NCBI GenBank assembly: GCA_945906015.1
Contig: CAMDQV010000066.1
Location: 1 to 9,071, forward strand
Source: Pedobacter schmidteae
GTDB taxonomy: Bacteria; Bacteroidota; Bacteroidia; Sphingobacteriales; Sphingobacteriaceae
DNA length: 9,071 bases
Reading direction: 5' to 3'
This document shows, piece by piece, positions 7,264 to 9,071 of the stretch. The notes beneath the pieces were generated by a model. That model made no database searches and was not told the origin of the DNA. It was given only the letters and a program-made list of their open reading frames with translations. How positions within the stretch are numbered: the stretch's first letter is position 1; each line of letters opens with the position of its first letter. A program made the translations under genes and the position numbers.

Positions 7264-7737
7264 ATGAAATCGAAAGTCATATTCATTACTCTCTTATTCA
7301 TAAATTTAATGAACCTGACTTTAGCCGCTCAAGGAAAAAATTTGCCCCCCACATCTTCAGAATTATACAAAGAAATTGAACTAGCCGACAGCATCCTATT
7401 TCAGGCCTTCAACAGGCAGGATATGATTACGTTTAAGGCCATGTTTACAGAGGATTTGGAATGGTTCCAAGACAATGACGGACTCATACCCTATAAAACC
7501 ATTTTTGAAAATTTCGGAAATACCTTTAAGAATGAGAATAAACTCAGCAGAGTATTGGTGAAAGGAAGCCTGGAAGTACACCCAATAAAAGATTATGGAG
7601 CTATACAGATCGGATCACATCAGTTTCGTCATTTTGAGAATGGAAAAGAAGAAGTCGGAACCTTTAAATTTCTAATGATTTGGAATAAAAAAGATGGTAA
7701 TTGGAAGATCTCCAGAGTTGTAAGTTATGACCATTAA
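7264..7737 (+). CDS. Secreted NTF2-like (DUF4440-type) protein
   Basis: This 157-residue exported protein has a type I signal peptide (MKSK, hydrophobic core, cleavage at about AA22-Q23) and no lipobox, so it should be soluble in the periplasm. The mature part is one NTF2-like domain: helix ELADSILFQAFNRQDM near 40-55, then FKAMFTEDLEWFQDNDG, then strands ending in the family's typical close, WNKKDGNWKISRVVSYDH at 140-157. Characterised relatives include ketosteroid-isomerase-like enzymes and calmodulin-kinase association domains, but most DUF4440 proteins have no known reaction. It shares the fold, not obvious sequence identity, with the lipoprotein 170 bases upstream, so it is not a recent tandem copy. 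The ATG at 7264 gives a canonical signal peptide. The strong terminator just upstream suggests its own promoter. Confidence 0.83.
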   Translation: MKSKVIFITLLFINLMNLTLAAQGKNLPPTSSELYKEIELADSILFQAFNRQDMITFKAMFTEDLEWFQDNDGLIPYKTIFENFGNTFKNENKLSRVLVKGSLEVHPIKDYGAIQIGSHQFRHFENGKEEVGTFKFLMIWNKKDGNWKISRVVSYDH

Positions 7738-7761
7738 TAGAAATTGCGACACCATAATTAA

Positions 7762-7794
7762 TTGAGAAATATCAATTTTTCATCTATATATTTA
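7762..7794 (+). promoter_or_regulatory. Candidate Bacteroidota promoter for the SPFH gene
   Basis: TTG at 7762-7764 and TATATTTA at 7787-7794 are spaced by 22 bases, and the second box fits TAnnTTTG except for the last base. It sits just after the preceding gene's stop and implies a leader of roughly 75-80 bases before the ATG at 7879. No terminator is visible between the two genes, so read-through is also possible. Confidence 0.35.
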
Positions 7795-7878
7795 CCTTGA
7801 ATCAAATTTCATACATACACTATCTATCGGCTAAAATTAATTGAAAAGTTTAAAATTATTTAACCTAAATAACTCATT

Positions 7879-8784
7879 ATGTTTTTAATTATTATTGGAA
7901 TATTTGCCCTTATCGCCAGCTTTTATATGGCCTCACAGGATGGACCGGCAGCACGATTTAGTATGATTACACGCATTGTCGCAATCATATTAGTACTAAT
8001 CGGTGCATCATTTTCCATGTTCAAAGTGGTTGATTCAGGAGAAGTTGGTGTTAAAACGCTTTTCGGAAAAGTTAATAATGATGTTTTATACAGTGGTTTA
8101 AATATCATTAACCCCGTGATGGAGGTGACCACATTTGACGTAAAAACTCAAAATTATACCATGTCAGGAGTACATGATGAAGGATCTAAAGCTGGAGACG
8201 ATGCCATTAGGGTTCTTTCGGCAGATGGTTTGGAAGTGATTATCGACCTTTCTGTACTTTTTAAGGTTAAGCCTTCTTCTGCACCTGAAATTCTTCGTAC
8301 CATCGGCAAAGACTATCTGGATAAGATTGTAAGACCCATAGCACGTACTGCCATAAGAGATAATGCAGTTTCGTATGATGCTGTGGCGCTTTATTCGAGC
8401 AAGCGGGATGAATTCCAAAATAAAATATTCAATACAATCAATAAAAGTTTTACTAAACGCGGACTTGATCTGGAACAATTACTAGTCAGAAATATTACCT
8501 TACCACCATCCGTTAAAACCACCATAGAATCAAAGATCAATGCTGAACAAGATGCCCAGAAAATGACCTTTGTGCTCCAAAAAGAAAGACAGGAAGCCGA
8601 ACGAAAACGAGTTGAAGCTCAGGGTATAGCAGATTACCAACGAATCTTGTCTACAGGATTAAGTGATAAACAGCTTCAGTATGAAACGATCAAGGCTCAG
8701 AAGGAAATTGCACTTTCACCAAATACTAAGGTCATCATTATGGGAAATGGTAAAAGTGCTCCAATAATTATTGGGGGAAATTAA
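7879..8784 (+). CDS. SPFH/prohibitin-family membrane protein
   Basis: This 301-residue protein is anchored by two N-terminal hydrophobic segments, about residues 2-17 and 30-48, followed by an SPFH (band 7/prohibitin) domain from about 49 to 215. The domain opens with VDSGEVGVKTLFGKV, continues with the GLNIINPVMEVTTFDVKTQ segment, and includes SADGLEVIIDLSVLFKV. A charged coiled coil follows, including AEQDAQKMTFVLQKERQEAE (in part) at about 220-240, and the chain ends in IIMGNGKSAPIIIGGN. Family members form large ring- or cage-like membrane scaffolds; in bacteria they often regulate FtsH-type proteases or organise membrane microdomains. The closest type is prohibitin-like, not the HflK/HflC pair, since there is only one copy. 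No NfeD-type partner is visible nearby. The thioredoxin-fold gene starts 46 bases downstream and may share its transcript. Confidence 0.9.
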   Translation: MFLIIIGIFALIASFYMASQDGPAARFSMITRIVAIILVLIGASFSMFKVVDSGEVGVKTLFGKVNNDVLYSGLNIINPVMEVTTFDVKTQNYTMSGVHDEGSKAGDDAIRVLSADGLEVIIDLSVLFKVKPSSAPEILRTIGKDYLDKIVRPIARTAIRDNAVSYDAVALYSSKRDEFQNKIFNTINKSFTKRGLDLEQLLVRNITLPPSVKTTIESKINAEQDAQKMTFVLQKERQEAERKRVEAQGIADYQRILSTGLSDKQLQYETIKAQKEIALSPNTKVIIMGNGKSAPIIIGGN

Positions 8785-8830
8785 TTGAATGAACTATTAA
8801 TGAAGCAATTAAAAAAGATTGAATAAGCGT

Positions 8831-9071
8831 ATGAAAATCAAGTTCAGCTTATTAACGCTAGTGTTATTATTCTCTCTAACTGTACTTGTTAAGGCTCAGA
8901 CCATCATCAAGCTACAATCTGCAACAGATAATCGTGCGTTTGTGCTAAGCAAAGAAAAAGGTAAATTTGTTGCCCTTCATTTCCTACTTAAAACAGAATG
9001 CCCCTATTGTTTACGCCATACCCAGGAATATTTCAGTAAAGCAAAAACGCTGAAAAATGTAGTGCATGTAT
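8831..9071 (+). CDS. Exported thioredoxin-fold protein, CPYC motif (partial, runs off window)
   Basis: Eighty codons are visible before the window ends, with no stop. A signal peptide (MKIK, hydrophobic core, cleavage at KA22-Q23) places the protein in the periplasm. The mature part starts with a short strand region and then KGKFVALHFLLKTECPYC, where a central beta-strand leads straight into C57-P58-Y59-C60. That geometry is the thioredoxin-fold active site; CPYC is the dipeptide pair best known from glutaredoxins, while the strand and position fit redoxin/AhpC-TSA or TlpA-like exported proteins. It is likely a thiol-disulfide oxidoreductase or peroxiredoxin-like protein. The ATG at 8831 is the only start giving a signal peptide. 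The 46-base gap from the SPFH gene has no terminator, so co-transcription is likely. The missing C-terminus prevents a firmer call. Confidence 0.75.
   Translation, partial: MKIKFSLLTLVLLFSLTVLVKAQTIIKLQSATDNRAFVLSKEKGKFVALHFLLKTECPYCLRHTQEYFSKAKTLKNVVHV

Noticed and set aside
8164..8478. Open frame of 104 codons on the minus strand inside the SPFH gene
   Set aside because: It overlaps the conserved SPFH domain coding sequence completely, and the translated product shows no family motif.
8800..8826. Eight-codon ATG frame (MKQLKKIE) between the SPFH and thioredoxin-fold genes
   Set aside because: It is too short and lysine-rich to separate from chance in AT-rich DNA, with no conserved feature or initiation signal.
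1..9071. Mobile element, CRISPR array, tRNA, rRNA, toxin-antitoxin or defence system
   Set aside because: I saw no transposase or integrase, no spaced direct repeats of 20 bases or more, no tRNA-like cloverleaf, and no defence-type domain; all genes have ordinary envelope or metabolic roles.

Overview
The window is AT-rich, with short intergenic gaps, and every gene I can support lies on the plus strand. Several traits point to the phylum Bacteroidota, probably a Sphingobacteriaceae/Pedobacter-like organism: type I signal peptides that end in Ala-Gln, start sites mostly without Shine-Dalgarno sequences, promoter-like TTG / TAnnTTT elements, and the mix of families present (BBP2-type porin, DUF4440/NTF2-like secreted proteins, exported amidohydrolase). 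The taxonomy is inferred from style, not from a marker gene.

Layout. 1-326 is a gene-free leader with two small hairpins. 327-1727 encodes a 12-helix amino-acid permease of the APC superfamily, resembling the SteT/LAT exchangers. 1956-3898 is a two-gene unit joined by a 4-base ATGA overlap: a class I SAM-dependent methyltransferase and a GT87/DUF2029-type polytopic glycosyltransferase, probably acting on a lipid-linked glycan at the inner membrane. 4033-5325 encodes an exported metal-dependent amidohydrolase of the imidazolonepropionase/prolidase-like group. 5415-6473 encodes an outer-membrane beta-barrel porin that starts at TTG. A C-rich (CCA)n plus A9 tract separates it from 6599-7093, an NTF2-like lipoprotein, which is closed by a clear rho-independent terminator (7134-7170). 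7264-7737 encodes a second, non-lipidated NTF2-like secreted protein. 7879-8784 encodes an SPFH/prohibitin-type membrane protein. The last gene, 8831 to the window edge, is the N-terminal part of an exported thioredoxin-fold protein with a CPYC active site.

Functionally this looks like an ordinary chromosomal stretch rich in cell-envelope genes: uptake (permease, porin), surface glycan synthesis (methyltransferase and glycosyltransferase), and periplasmic hydrolysis and thiol chemistry. There is no sign of phage, insertion sequences, CRISPR, tRNA/rRNA or a defence system. I did not find a convincing new biological system. The most interesting points are small: an amidohydrolase lacking the usual catalytic Asp, a 13-base leader motif shared by two genes, consistent Gln at the +1 position of exported proteins, and a C/A simple-repeat tract ahead of a lipoprotein gene.
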